A stretch of DNA of 53,788 nucleotides, from positions 1-53,788 of the forward strand of contig JAEWLQ010000104.1 in NCBI GenBank assembly GCA_023457495.1. The letters are read 5' to 3'. Made by a program: the position numbers and the translations under genes. This DNA comes from Pseudomonadota bacterium (GTDB lineage: Bacteria; Pseudomonadota; Gammaproteobacteria; Steroidobacterales; Steroidobacteraceae). Below are positions 26,023 through 35,083 of the stretch, in pieces (position 1 is the first letter of the stretch; each line of letters starts with the position of its first letter). The notes beneath the pieces are model-generated. The model made no database searches. It saw only the letters and a program-made list of their open reading frames with translations, and was not told where the DNA came from.

Positions 26023-27486
26023 CTACTCCGGGCCCGCCGCGGCGCCCACATCCTGGGCCGGCGGGCCGCCAAGTCCCGGAATTGCCTGGGTTTTGCCGTT
26101 GATATTGAGCTGGCCGGCCTTGAATTCGATACGGCTCGTGACCCGCCCATCCTTGCGGGCGGCATAACCCTCGCCCACGACCATGTCGACGGACGCCGAA
26201 TCTCCGCCAAAGTCGTTGATGAACGCGTCCGACACATCGATGTCGAGTTCCGCTTCGAGCTTGCCGACCATGGCCAGGCCACCGGCCTCGAAATCGGCCT
26301 CGGTCAGACCCTTGAAGCGCAGCACGCCCTTGATGACGCCGTTCCCTGACTTGGTCGCGAGACTGATGCGATCGATCGCGAACTCCGGATCGTGCGCGAG
26401 CAGCGTGAAAAAAGTTTTCCGTTCGTCCTCGGTCATTCCGAGCGAAACATCAGGCGTAGCGTCCAGCGCCCTCGCGTACGACGACTTGATGGCGAACATC
26501 AACTTGTCGAGGCTTTCCGCATGCAGCTGGCGCAACGTGAAGTCGTAGTGCGCTTCGGTCAGCGAGAACTGCTTCGATTTGACCGGTCCCGACCCGAACT
26601 GGAATGACAGGTCGATGAAATCTCCCCGCGGCTTCGTCTCCACGCGGTATTCGATGTCGTTCGTTTCGATGATATCGCCCGATCCATCGACCCGGATGGA
26701 GCCGATCCTGAATATGCCATCGCTGTCGTAGAGCTCGTTCAGGATCCGCTCGGCGGTGCCTTTCGCTGAGAAATCGCGCATCACGAAATGCGTGCCCTCC
26801 GAGCGGACTTCGAAGCGCGGCCACTCGCCGTCGAAATCCATTTGCGCCGCATCCCGCGAGAAATGCACATTGAATTCGAAGTCGTCCCAGGAAACCTCGA
26901 CGCCCTCTTCGGGTTTCAGGGAGCGGGCCTCGGCCGACACCGTCGCAGTGCCACCACCGAAGAAGCCGACGCGGGTCGCGATCTCGAAGGGCTCGTCGTC
27001 GCCGAACGTGGAGACCAAGGTCTTCCGTATCTCGTCGCTCCAGTCGATGTGCGTGTCGACGCGCGCCGCGCCCAGACCGAAGGGCCAGAGCACCGGGCCG
27101 TGCAGGATTTCATTGCGCACCGTGACCCGCGCCGAGCGGTCCGTCGGCGGCGCGACCTGCGTGGAAACGGGCTCCGCCGATTCGTCTGCGTCCGCATCGT
27201 CCTCGTCGTGCCCGGCCGCGGCCTCACCTTGCGGCGCCGCCGGCTTCCCGGCCATCACCTCCTGGAGCATATCTGTCCAGGGGTTGCGCAACTCGAACGT
27301 CACGATCTGCTCGGAGCGGAACCAGCCCGCTGTGTACTTGCGCTCGACGACCGCCATGTACGGCATCTCTTCGAGTACACGATTGATGCCTTCATCGATG
27401 TGCCGCTCGGCGAGCTTGCCGAAACCCCAGGGCGCGAAGACGAGCAGGGCCACGAGCGCCGCGGCCGCGGCGACCAACTTCTTCAT
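26023..27486 (-). CDS. YdgA-family (DUF945) protein
   Basis: A 487-residue protein from ATG 27486, which gives a typical signal or anchor sequence (MKKLVAAAAALVALLVFAPW) and a GGGAG upstream; the open extension to 27567 has no support. The DUF945 pattern is present: an early LAERHIDEGINRVLEEMPY ... ERKYTAGWFRSEQIVTFEL and repeated beta-rich AsmA/YdgA-like segments. An unusual acidic insert near residues 95-115 (HDEDDADADESAEP) is present. Role unknown; the YdgA family is periplasmic/inner-membrane. It lies between lipA-lipB and murU on the same strand. Confidence 0.85.
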   Translation of the reverse strand: MKKLVAAAAALVALLVFAPWGFGKLAERHIDEGINRVLEEMPYMAVVERKYTAGWFRSEQIVTFELRNPWTDMLQEVMAGKPAAPQGEAAAGHDEDDADADESAEPVSTQVAPPTDRSARVTVRNEILHGPVLWPFGLGAARVDTHIDWSDEIRKTLVSTFGDDEPFEIATRVGFFGGGTATVSAEARSLKPEEGVEVSWDDFEFNVHFSRDAAQMDFDGEWPRFEVRSEGTHFVMRDFSAKGTAERILNELYDSDGIFRIGSIRVDGSGDIIETNDIEYRVETKPRGDFIDLSFQFGSGPVKSKQFSLTEAHYDFTLRQLHAESLDKLMFAIKSSYARALDATPDVSLGMTEDERKTFFTLLAHDPEFAIDRISLATKSGNGVIKGVLRFKGLTEADFEAGGLAMVGKLEAELDIDVSDAFINDFGGDSASVDMVVGEGYAARKDGRVTSRIEFKAGQLNINGKTQAIPGLGGPPAQDVGAAAGPE

Positions 27487-27514
27487 CTTGTTCGTTCTCC
27501 CAGTGAAATGCGGT

Positions 27515-28180
27515 CTACGAGAGCTGCGCATCGAGCGCCGCGAGACGCTCTGGCGTGCCGATGTCAAACCACCGACCCGGATGCAGCTCGCCCGTCAGCG
27601 CCCCGCGCGTTATGGCGGATCGCAGCAGCGGCGCGAGCGGAAACTTGCCCGCCTGGCAGCCGGCGAAGAACTCGGGTCGATAGATTCCGACGCCAGAATA
27701 CGTGTGGCGCGCGCCCTCGCGATCGAACACACGTCCGTTTTCCAGCACGAAATCCCCGCGTGCGTGCTGCGGCGGGTTCGGCACGAATACCAGGTGCGCC
27801 AGCGAATCCGCGGGCGGATCGCGGCGTAACGCGCCGAAATCGATGTCGGTCCAGACATCGCCGTTGACGACGAGGAACGGCGCGGCGCCCAGCAGCGGCA
27901 GCGCGTGGAATATGCCCCCGCCCGTCTCGAGCGCCTCGGGACGTTCGTGGCTGTACGTTATGGAAAGCCCCAGACGCGCGCCGTCGCCCAGCACCGGTTC
28001 GAGCATGTCGCCGAGCCAGCCGGTGTTGATCACGACTTGTTTGAAGCCGCCCGCAGCGAGCCGCTCGAGGTGGTATTCGATGAGGCGTTTGCCGGCGACG
28101 CGCAGCAGCGGCTTCGGTTCGCGGTCCGTCAACGGACGCATGCGCTCGCCGCGTCCCGCGGCGAGGACCATTGCCCTCAC
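27515..28180 (-). CDS. murU: N-acetylmuramate alpha-1-phosphate uridylyltransferase MurU
   Basis: A 221-residue sugar nucleotidyltransferase from GTG 28180 (VRAMVLAAGRGERMRPLT), overlapping the amgK stop as GTGA; ATG 28171 is an alternative. Motifs: LAAGRGERMRPLTDREPKPLL (nucleotide binding), VVNGDVWTDID and a closing GRWFDIGTPERL. With AmgK it forms UDP-MurNAc from recycled MurNAc, a route that bypasses MurA and therefore fosfomycin. Adjacency to amgK and lptD, as in Pseudomonas, separates it from ordinary mannose-1-phosphate guanylyltransferases. Confidence 0.9.
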   Translation of the reverse strand: MRAMVLAAGRGERMRPLTDREPKPLLRVAGKRLIEYHLERLAAGGFKQVVINTGWLGDMLEPVLGDGARLGLSITYSHERPEALETGGGIFHALPLLGAAPFLVVNGDVWTDIDFGALRRDPPADSLAHLVFVPNPPQHARGDFVLENGRVFDREGARHTYSGVGIYRPEFFAGCQAGKFPLAPLLRSAITRGALTGELHPGRWFDIGTPERLAALDAQLS

Positions 28181-29703
28181 TTGGCGGGCCTACGCTTTTG
28201 ATTTCGCCGCGCTGGCCGGCGCGATTTCGCGCGCGCCAACTTCAGGCGCCGCGCGGCTTTCTTCTTCACCACCACGCGCTTGCGCGCGGTTACGCGTTTC
28301 GCGCGCTGCGCGACTTTGGCGCGCGGCGCGCGCCCGGCGCTGCGTACGACCTTCGCATTGCGCACGACCTTCGACCCGCGCACGACCTTCGACCCGCGCA
28401 CGACTTTCAAACTACGCGCGACCTTGGTGCTGCGCACGACCTTTGCACGCCGCGCGACCTTCACACGTCGCGCTACCTTCGCGCTCCGCACGACCTTTCC
28501 GCGCCGCGGGGCCTTCACGCGTCGCGCAACCTTCCTGGATTTCTCCGCCGCGGCCCGCTTCGTCTTTTTCACCGCCACCCTGCGCTTCGGTCGCGCCGCG
28601 GCCACCGCGGCCGCCCCGGCGAGGCGGATCGCCCGCGCCTGCTCGCGCTGGTTAGCCGGCTCGAGCAACGGTGCGATGCGCCAGTCGAGCCAGCGGCCGA
28701 ACTCGACCAGCTCCGGATACCAGCGGCAGGCATCGCGCACGTATTCGAACGTCAGTGGCAGGTCGGCGAGATAGCCGATCTTGCCGTCGCGGTGCCACAG
28801 GCGGCAGAAGATGCCGAGAACCTTGATGTGCCGCTGCACGCCGATGAGATCGAACCAGCGCATGAACTGGTATTCGCTGTCGCCGACGTTCGCGCCGAGA
28901 TTGCCGAGCACCCGGCGATGGCCGCGCACCCAGCGCTCCACGCGCTCGCGCGACCAGCTGATGTAGCAATCCTTGAGCAGCGAGACGAGGTCATAACCGA
29001 TCGGTCCGCGCAGCGCGTCCTGGAAATCGATGACGCCCGGCCCGCCCTCATTCAGGACCATCAGGTTGCGCGAATGGAAATCGCGGTGGACGAACACCTG
29101 CGGCTGCAGCAGCGCCTCGTTGATCAGGATTTCGTTCGTGACGGTGATCAGGGCGCGCTCTTCGGGAGTGAGCTCGAGCCCGAGATGTTTGCCGAGGAAC
29201 CACTCGGGAAACAGGTTGAGCTCACGCTCGAGCGGCGCGCGATCGTAGGGCTCGAGCGACTGCGCCGCCCGCTGGCCGCGCACCTGGATGTTAGCCAGCG
29301 TGGCCAGCGCGTCGCCGTACAACTTGTCGACGCCGCGACCGGTCCTGAGCAACGACAGGTATTGCGTCGAGCCCAGGTCCTCCATGACGATCAGCCCGCG
29401 TTTCACGTCGGCGGCGTGCACGTGCGGCACGTGCGCCCCGGCCTGCTCGAGCAGCGCACTCACCTTCAGATAGGGGGCGATATCCTCCTTGCCGGGAGGC
29501 GCGTCCATGACGATCAACGTATCGGCCTTGGGCGCCCAGGCCGAAGGGTCGACGTCACCGCGCGACACACGGAAGTAACGGCGGAAGCTGGCGTCAGCGG
29601 ATGCGACCGTTATGCGTCCGATACGCCATCCGAGGTCGCGGGTCAGCCAGGAACCGATCAGCGAGAGCCGCGCGTCGTTGTTGGGCAGGTCGTTATTGAG
29701 CAT
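28177..29703 (-). CDS. amgK: Anomeric MurNAc/GlcNAc kinase AmgK with a histone-H1-like basic tail
   Basis: A 508-residue protein from ATG 29703. Residues 1 to about 355 are an aminoglycoside-phosphotransferase-fold kinase with the catalytic loop VHRDFHSRNLMV and Mg-binding VIDFQDALRGP, matching AmgK, which phosphorylates MurNAc at C1 for MurU. Normal AmgK proteins end there. This one continues with about 138 Lys/Arg/Ala/Val residues (from about 371), including nine tandem hexapeptides of the form K-V-(V/A)-R-x-x and ending KRRPAK. The tail resembles bacterial H1/AlgP-like domains and could bind nucleic acid or other polyanions. A longer open frame to 30567 is the shadow of lptD. Confidence 0.92.
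   Translation of the reverse strand: MLNNDLPNNDARLSLIGSWLTRDLGWRIGRITVASADASFRRYFRVSRGDVDPSAWAPKADTLIVMDAPPGKEDIAPYLKVSALLEQAGAHVPHVHAADVKRGLIVMEDLGSTQYLSLLRTGRGVDKLYGDALATLANIQVRGQRAAQSLEPYDRAPLERELNLFPEWFLGKHLGLELTPEERALITVTNEILINEALLQPQVFVHRDFHSRNLMVLNEGGPGVIDFQDALRGPIGYDLVSLLKDCYISWSRERVERWVRGHRRVLGNLGANVGDSEYQFMRWFDLIGVQRHIKVLGIFCRLWHRDGKIGYLADLPLTFEYVRDACRWYPELVEFGRWLDWRIAPLLEPANQREQARAIRLAGAAAVAAARPKRRVAVKKTKRAAAEKSRKVARRVKAPRRGKVVRSAKVARRVKVARRAKVVRSTKVARSLKVVRGSKVVRGSKVVRNAKVVRSAGRAPRAKVAQRAKRVTARKRVVVKKKAARRLKLARAKSRRPARRNQKRRPAK
28341..28503. repeat. 18-bp periodic repeats encoding the AmgK tail
   Basis: About nine degenerate 18-bp units (for example CGCACGACCTTCGACCCG) in tandem encode the K-V-(V/A)-R-x-x hexapeptides. 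The units near 28361-28400 are almost identical, which points to recent slippage or unequal exchange. In-frame length variation between strains is expected. Confidence 0.85.
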
Positions 29704-29727
29704 TCGATATAAGTATAGTGCGGGCAC
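29704..29727. promoter_or_regulatory. 24-bp divergent gap between amgK and lptD with TATA-like hexamers
   Basis: The gap carries overlapping AT-rich hexamers: TATAAG (29708-29713) and TATAGT (29714-29719) on the plus strand, and TATACT on the minus strand. This is the only AT-rich spot nearby, so at least one promoter probably has its -10 here, with the -35 inside the opposite gene. I see no convincing -35, so strand and start are uncertain. Confidence 0.35.
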
Positions 29728-31968
29728 ATGGCGCGGGTGACCTCGACAACGGCCGGAAGAGTCGGCCTCGGACTGACATTGCTCGTGGCGATGTCCATCG
29801 CGCTGCCGTCTGCCCATGCCGACGAAACCACCTGTCCACCTTCCGCGGTGGCGGTCCCCCCGAAGCCCTCCGAGCAAGCCGAACCGGCCCCCGAGCCCGG
29901 CGATGGGAAGGCCACGATCGACGGCGACAAGATCGAGTACAACGTCAACGGCAATGCCGTGTTGTCCGGCAACGTCGAGATGCGCCAGGGCAATCGGGTC
30001 ATACGCGCCGATCACCTCGAATACGACACGGAAAACCAGCGCGCGAAACTCGAGGGCGGGGTCGAGTTCATCGATCCGGCTTTCAAGGTGCGCGGCAACA
30101 GCGGCAGCTACTCGCCGGTGCTCGGCGCGCAGTTCGAAGGCACCGAATTCGAATTGCCGGAGCGCGGCGCGCGCGGCGCCGCGCAATCGTTGCAGATGGA
30201 CGCCTCCGGCAAGGTGACGCTCGAAGAGGTGTCGTTCACCACCTGCCCGATGGACGACATGTCCTGGCAGATGCGCGCCCGCGGCATCGAGCTCGATACC
30301 CGCACGCGCAACGGTGTCGGCCGGGGCGCCAGCGTGCGGTTCAAGAACGTGCCGATCGTCTATCTGCCCTGGATGACGTTCCCCATCGGCTCGCAGCGCA
30401 AGAGCGGATTCCTGTTCCCGAACATCGGCGGCTCCTCCCGCAACGGCGCGATGCTCGAGGTGCCTTACTACTGGAACATCCGGCCGAACGTCGATTTCAC
30501 CGCGCAGCCCATCTATTACTCCAAGCGCGGCGTAGACTTCGCGGGCGAACTGCGCTACCTCACGCATCGCCAGCGCGGCGCCTTCGAGTTCAACTATCTA
30601 CCCAGCGACGACGAGTTCTCGAACGAGAACCGCACGCGCCTCTACCTCGCGCACGTCGCCGAGCTGCCGGGCGACTGGCGCTTCCGCATCGACGCGACCG
30701 ACGTGAGCGACAACCAGTATTTCGAGGACTTCGCCCGCGGCCCCGAGGGCACGAGCGTGCCGTTCGCCGAAAGGCTCGCGGAGTTCTCCTACCGCGACGA
30801 ACACCTGAACGTGCGCGGGCAGGTCCAGGATTTCCAGACCATCGACGACGATCTCGATCCGATCGACCGGCCGTATTCGCGCGCGCCGCGCGTGCTCGCC
30901 TCCGGCGACTGGAACATGGGCCTGGGCGCCCTCGATTACGGCTTCGACGCGGAGCTGGTGAATTTTCAGCGCAACGTCGGCGTCACGGGCTGGCGTCTCG
31001 ACGTGGCGCCGCGCGCCGGCTTCGACTGGTCGGGACCGGGATTCTTCGTGCGCCCCTCGGCCGGCTACCGCTACACGCAGTACGACCTGACCGACCAGGA
31101 CCCGGGCGCGGACGATGCGCCGATTCGCTCGCTGCCCTTTGCCTCGCTCGATGCGGGCCTGGTGTTCGAACGCGCCTCCGGATCGCATGGCCAGCGGCGC
31201 ATGACGCTCGAACCGCGCGCGTTGTACCTGTACACGCCGTACCGCGACCAGGACGAACTACCCCTGTTCGACACCGGCCTGCCCGACCTCAATCTCGTGC
31301 AGCTGTACCGCAACAACCGCTACGTCGGCGCCGACCGCGTCAACGATGCGAACCAGATCGCGTTCGGCCTCACGAGCCGCCTGTTCGACGGCGCATCCGG
31401 CGCGCAGTACATCGCGGCGAGCATCGGGCAGATCTACTATTTCGATCGACCGCGGGTCGTTCTGCCCACCGAAATTCCGAGCACGCGCGACACGTCCGAC
31501 TTCATCGCCCAGCTCTCGTTGACCGCGTACAAGGACTGGAATCTCGAAGCCGGCATCCAGTGGAATCCCGAGGATTCGCGCAGCGAACGCTCGCAGTTCC
31601 GGCTGCAATACCGGCCGGATGGCGATCGGGTGATCAATCTCGGATACCGTGCCCAGCGCGACCGCATCGAGCAGGGAGAAGTGTCCGCCGCCTGGCCGCT
31701 GGGCGACCGCTGGAATGCCTTCGGCCGCTGGGTCTATAGCCTGCGGGACCGGGACACGCTCGATCAGTTCGCGGGCTTCGAGTACAAGGCCTGCTGTTAC
31801 GCGCTGCGGGCCGTGGCGCGCCGCTTCATCTCCAATCGCGACGGCGAGCGCGAAACCGCATTCTTCATCCAGCTGGAACTGAAGGGTTTGGCCAGTGTCG
31901 GAACCCCAGCCGACGCTTTCCTGGAACGGGCAATTCGAGGATACTCGCCGGAAACTTCCGCCCGGTGA
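29728..31968 (+). CDS. lptD: LPS-assembly outer-membrane protein LptD
   Basis: A 746-residue protein with a signal peptide (to about residue 31), an N-terminal OstA/LptA-like beta-jellyroll (ATIDGDKIEYNVNGNAVLSG) and a C-terminal 26-strand barrel. Four cysteines sit as expected for the two inter-domain disulfides: C36, C173 and the CC pair 689-690. With LptE it inserts lipopolysaccharide into the outer leaflet. It heads lptD-surA-pdxA-rsmA-apaG-apaH, the order known from Pseudomonas and E. coli. The stop overlaps the surA GTG. Confidence 0.96.
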   Translation: MARVTSTTAGRVGLGLTLLVAMSIALPSAHADETTCPPSAVAVPPKPSEQAEPAPEPGDGKATIDGDKIEYNVNGNAVLSGNVEMRQGNRVIRADHLEYDTENQRAKLEGGVEFIDPAFKVRGNSGSYSPVLGAQFEGTEFELPERGARGAAQSLQMDASGKVTLEEVSFTTCPMDDMSWQMRARGIELDTRTRNGVGRGASVRFKNVPIVYLPWMTFPIGSQRKSGFLFPNIGGSSRNGAMLEVPYYWNIRPNVDFTAQPIYYSKRGVDFAGELRYLTHRQRGAFEFNYLPSDDEFSNENRTRLYLAHVAELPGDWRFRIDATDVSDNQYFEDFARGPEGTSVPFAERLAEFSYRDEHLNVRGQVQDFQTIDDDLDPIDRPYSRAPRVLASGDWNMGLGALDYGFDAELVNFQRNVGVTGWRLDVAPRAGFDWSGPGFFVRPSAGYRYTQYDLTDQDPGADDAPIRSLPFASLDAGLVFERASGSHGQRRMTLEPRALYLYTPYRDQDELPLFDTGLPDLNLVQLYRNNRYVGADRVNDANQIAFGLTSRLFDGASGAQYIAASIGQIYYFDRPRVVLPTEIPSTRDTSDFIAQLSLTAYKDWNLEAGIQWNPEDSRSERSQFRLQYRPDGDRVINLGYRAQRDRIEQGEVSAAWPLGDRWNAFGRWVYSLRDRDTLDQFAGFEYKACCYALRAVARRFISNRDGERETAFFIQLELKGLASVGTPADAFLERAIRGYSPETSAR

Positions 31969-33293
31969 AAAACAACCCCATGATTCGAAAGGCTTTTTCG
32001 CGCGCCCTGTGGCTCGCGCTCGCATCCCTCGCCTTCTCCACCGCGCATGCGCAGACCCGCGAGGCAAGCTCCTCGGGCGTGTTGCTCGACCGCGTCGCGG
32101 CCACCGTCAACGACGGCGTGGTGCTCACCAGCGAGCTCGACGAACAGACGCTCATCATCGGCGAGCGCCTGCGCAGCCAGAATCTGGAGCTGCCGCCCGC
32201 GAGCGTGCTGCGCCGGCAGGTCCTCGACCGCCTCATCATGCAGGAGCTGCAGATGCAGCGCGCCGACCGCGCGGGCATCAAGGTTTCCGACGAGACGCTC
32301 AACAATGCGATGACCGACGTCGCGAAGAGCAACAACATCAAGCTGGCGGATCTGCCGGAGGTGCTCGCCTCGCAGGGCATCGACTACGCCGGCTATCGCG
32401 AGTCCGTGCGCAAGGAGCTCGCGATGCAGATCCTGCGCCAGCGCGACGTCATCCAGCGCATCAACGTGAGCCCGCGCGAGATCGACCAGTTCCTCGAACG
32501 GCAGAAGAAGATGCCGGACGACACGAACCAGTACGACGTGTCGCACATCCTGATCGCCGTGCCGCAGGCCGCGACGCCCGAAGAGCTCGACGAGGCCGCC
32601 CGCAAGGCCGACGAGGTCTATCAGAAGGCCACGTCGGGCGAGGACTTCGGCCGCCTGGCGGTCGCGTATTCGAACTCGCAGACCGCGCTCGAAGGCGGCT
32701 CGCTGGGCCTGCGCAAGGGCTCCGAGCTGCCGACGTTCCTGGCCGAGCCCATCGCCACGATGAAGGCCGGCGAAGTCACCAAGCCCATCCGCACGCCGTC
32801 GGGCTTTCACATCGTGAAGCTCAATGAAGTGAAGGGCGGCCAGCAGGTGCTGGTGAACCAGGTCAATGCGCGTCACATCCTGATCAAGACGAACGAGTTG
32901 CAGGACGATGCGACCGTCAAGCAGAAGCTCGAGAACATCCGCGACCGCATCGTGAACAAGGGCGAGAACTTCGCCGCGGTGGCGTCGGTCGTGTCCGAGG
33001 ATCCGGGCTCGGCCTCCGAGGGCGGCAATCTGGGCTGGGCGAACCCGGGAACCTACGTGCCCGAGTTCGAGCGCCAGCTCGCGCTGCTGCAGCCGGACGA
33101 GATCAGCGAGCCATTCCGCACGCAGTTCGGCTGGCACATCATCCAGCTCCTGGGGCGCCGCCAGTTCGACACCACCGAGGACGTGCGCCGCCAGAGAGCC
33201 TACATGGCGCTGCGTGAATCGAAGGCGGACGAGGAAACCGAACTATGGCTGCGTCGCCTGCGCGACGAGGCCTACGTCGAGTACAAGCTCTGA
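31965..33293 (+). CDS. surA: Periplasmic chaperone and peptidyl-prolyl isomerase SurA
   Basis: About 442 residues from GTG 31965 (GTGA overlap with lptD), or 437 from ATG 31980; both give a signal peptide ending ...STAHA. The SurA N domain (LLDRVAATVNDGVVLTSELD) is followed by two parvulin domains (YDVSHILIAVPQAAT ... and VNARHILIKTNEL ...) and a short C-terminal helix. It escorts outer-membrane proteins, including LptD, to the BAM complex, which makes the lptD coupling functional. Length is normal. Confidence 0.95.
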   Translation: MKNNPMIRKAFSRALWLALASLAFSTAHAQTREASSSGVLLDRVAATVNDGVVLTSELDEQTLIIGERLRSQNLELPPASVLRRQVLDRLIMQELQMQRADRAGIKVSDETLNNAMTDVAKSNNIKLADLPEVLASQGIDYAGYRESVRKELAMQILRQRDVIQRINVSPREIDQFLERQKKMPDDTNQYDVSHILIAVPQAATPEELDEAARKADEVYQKATSGEDFGRLAVAYSNSQTALEGGSLGLRKGSELPTFLAEPIATMKAGEVTKPIRTPSGFHIVKLNEVKGGQQVLVNQVNARHILIKTNELQDDATVKQKLENIRDRIVNKGENFAAVASVVSEDPGSASEGGNLGWANPGTYVPEFERQLALLQPDEISEPFRTQFGWHIIQLLGRRQFDTTEDVRRQRAYMALRESKADEETELWLRRLRDEAYVEYKL

Positions 33294-34285
33294 ACCCGGG
33301 CCAGAAGCGCGTCGCCGTCACCGCGGGTGAGCCCGCGGGCATCGGCCCGGATCTGTGTCTCGCGCTCGCCGGCCTTTCGCTGCCCTGCCCGGTCGTCGTG
33401 ATCGGCAGCCGCGCGCTGCTCGCCGAACGCGCGCGGCAACTCGGCCTCTCGCTGCAGCTCGAAGCCTATCTACCTGACGCCGCCCCGGCCGCGCACACGC
33501 CCGGCCGCCTGCAGGTGCTCGACGTGCCGCTGGCGGCGCCCTGCGTCGCGGGCAAACTCGACCCGGCCAACGCGCCCCACGTGCTTGCGATGCTCGACCG
33601 GGCGATCGCGGGTGCGGCGCAGGGCGAATTCGCGGCGATGGTCACGGCGCCCGTGCAGAAAAGCGTGATCAACGATGCCGGCGTCCCGTTCACCGGCCAT
33701 ACCGAATACCTCGCGGCGCGCACCAATGCGGATCACCCGGTGATGCTGCTGGCGGCGGATTCGCTGCGCGTCGCGCTCGCGACGACACATCTGCCGCTGC
33801 GCGCGGTCGGCGACGCCATCACGCCCGCGCTGCTCGACACCACGCTGCGGATCGTCGACGCGGACCTGCGCGCGCTCTGGGGCATCCCGCGTCCGCGCAT
33901 CGCGGTCTGCGGGCTGAATCCGCATGCCGGCGAAAGCGGGCATCTCGGCACCGAGGATCGCGACGTGATCCAGCCGGCCATCGAGCGCGCGCGCGCCGCG
34001 GGCCTGCTGATCGACGGCCCCCTGCCCGCGGACACCGTGTTCGTGCCGCGCCATCTGTCCCACTACGACGTCGTGCTCGCGATGTACCACGACCAGGGAC
34101 TTCCCGTGCTCAAACACGCCGGTTTCGGTCACGCGGTCAACGTGACGCTGGGCCTGCCCATCGTCCGCACCTCGGTCGATCACGGCACGGCGCTCGATCT
34201 GGCGGGCACGGGCCGCGCCGATGCCGGCAGCCTGGTCGCCGCCACACGCCTCGCGATCGAATTCGCGCAGCGGCGCGGGAGTTAG
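33245..34285 (+). CDS. pdxA: 4-hydroxythreonine-4-phosphate dehydrogenase PdxA
   Basis: NAD-dependent enzyme of the DXP-dependent pyridoxal-phosphate pathway. Motifs: VAVTAGEPAGIGPDL at the N-terminus, the metal/substrate histidines in PFTGHTEYLA and FVPRHLSHYDVVLAMYHDQGLPVLK, and VNVTLGLPIVRTSVDHGTALD. The only canonical start is ATG 33245, which overlaps surA by 49 bases and adds 15 non-conserved residues. The family start (L-N-P-G-Q-K-R-V-A-V) corresponds to CTG 33290, which overlaps the surA stop as CTGA, so the true protein may be 331 residues. Identity is secure; the start is not. Confidence 0.93.
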   Translation: MAASPARRGLRRVQALNPGQKRVAVTAGEPAGIGPDLCLALAGLSLPCPVVVIGSRALLAERARQLGLSLQLEAYLPDAAPAAHTPGRLQVLDVPLAAPCVAGKLDPANAPHVLAMLDRAIAGAAQGEFAAMVTAPVQKSVINDAGVPFTGHTEYLAARTNADHPVMLLAADSLRVALATTHLPLRAVGDAITPALLDTTLRIVDADLRALWGIPRPRIAVCGLNPHAGESGHLGTEDRDVIQPAIERARAAGLLIDGPLPADTVFVPRHLSHYDVVLAMYHDQGLPVLKHAGFGHAVNVTLGLPIVRTSVDHGTALDLAGTGRADAGSLVAATRLAIEFAQRRGS

Positions 34286-34291
34286 CGGCCC

Positions 34292-35068
34292 TTGGTGTTC
34301 GCGCGCAAGCGGTTCGGTCAGCACTTCCTCCATGATCGCGGCGTCCTCGACCGCATCGTGCAGGAGATCGCTCCCCAGCCCGGCGATGCGCTGGTGGAGA
34401 TCGGTCCCGGTCGCGGCGCGCTCACGGAACGGCTGATCGGCCGCGGACAGACGCTCGATGCGATCGAGATCGACCGCGACCTCGCCGCCCGCCTGCGCGA
34501 GCGCTGGAACACGCGGTCCGATTTCGAACTGCACGAAGCCGACGCGCTCGACTTCGACTTCTCGCAGCTGGCCGCGCGCCGCGCCACCCGGCTGCGGGTC
34601 ATCGGCAACCTGCCTTACAACATCTCCACGCCGCTGCTGTTCCACATCGCGGCCGCGCATGAGCACATCCACGATCTGCACGTGATGCTGCAGAAGGAAG
34701 TCATCGATCGCATAAGCGCGCAACCCGGCAGCCGGGAGTACGGCCGGCTCACGGTCATGCTCGCGCCGTGGTTCGAGGCGAAGTCGTTGTTCGACGTCGG
34801 CCCGGGCGCGTTCACGCCCGCGCCGCGCGTCTGGTCGGCGGTGGCCCGGCTCACGGTGCGGCGCGAACCCGCGTTCACCTTGCCCCCGGCATTCGCGCGC
34901 ACGGTATCGGCCGCGTTCTCGCAGCGGCGCAAGACCCTGCGCAACGCGCTGCGCAGCGTGATCGACGTCGAAGGCATCGTCGCGGCCGGCGTGGATCCGT
35001 CCGTGCGCCCCGAGACGCTTTCCCCGGCCGACTTCGCGCGCATCGCCGCGCAAGTCCGGCAAGACTAG
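34292..35068 (+). CDS. rsmA: 16S rRNA dimethyladenosine transferase KsgA/RsmA
   Basis: About 258 residues. The start is TTG 34292, ten bases after a GGGAG (34277-34281); GTG 34295 is the alternative and both lead into FARKRFGQHFLHD. Motifs: SAM loop VEIGPGRGALTERL, catalytic NLPYNIS, and a C-terminal helical domain. It dimethylates two adjacent adenines near the 3' end of 16S rRNA during late 30S assembly. It follows pdxA by 6 bases, as in other gammaproteobacteria. Confidence 0.96.
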   Translation: MVFARKRFGQHFLHDRGVLDRIVQEIAPQPGDALVEIGPGRGALTERLIGRGQTLDAIEIDRDLAARLRERWNTRSDFELHEADALDFDFSQLAARRATRLRVIGNLPYNISTPLLFHIAAAHEHIHDLHVMLQKEVIDRISAQPGSREYGRLTVMLAPWFEAKSLFDVGPGAFTPAPRVWSAVARLTVRREPAFTLPPAFARTVSAAFSQRRKTLRNALRSVIDVEGIVAAGVDPSVRPETLSPADFARIAAQVRQD

Positions 35069-35083
35069 TAAACTCGGCGCCGC

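Noticed and set aside
28341..28503. CRISPR or minisatellite unrelated to coding
   Set aside because: The 18-bp periodicity keeps the amgK frame and encodes hexapeptides, so it is a coding repeat.
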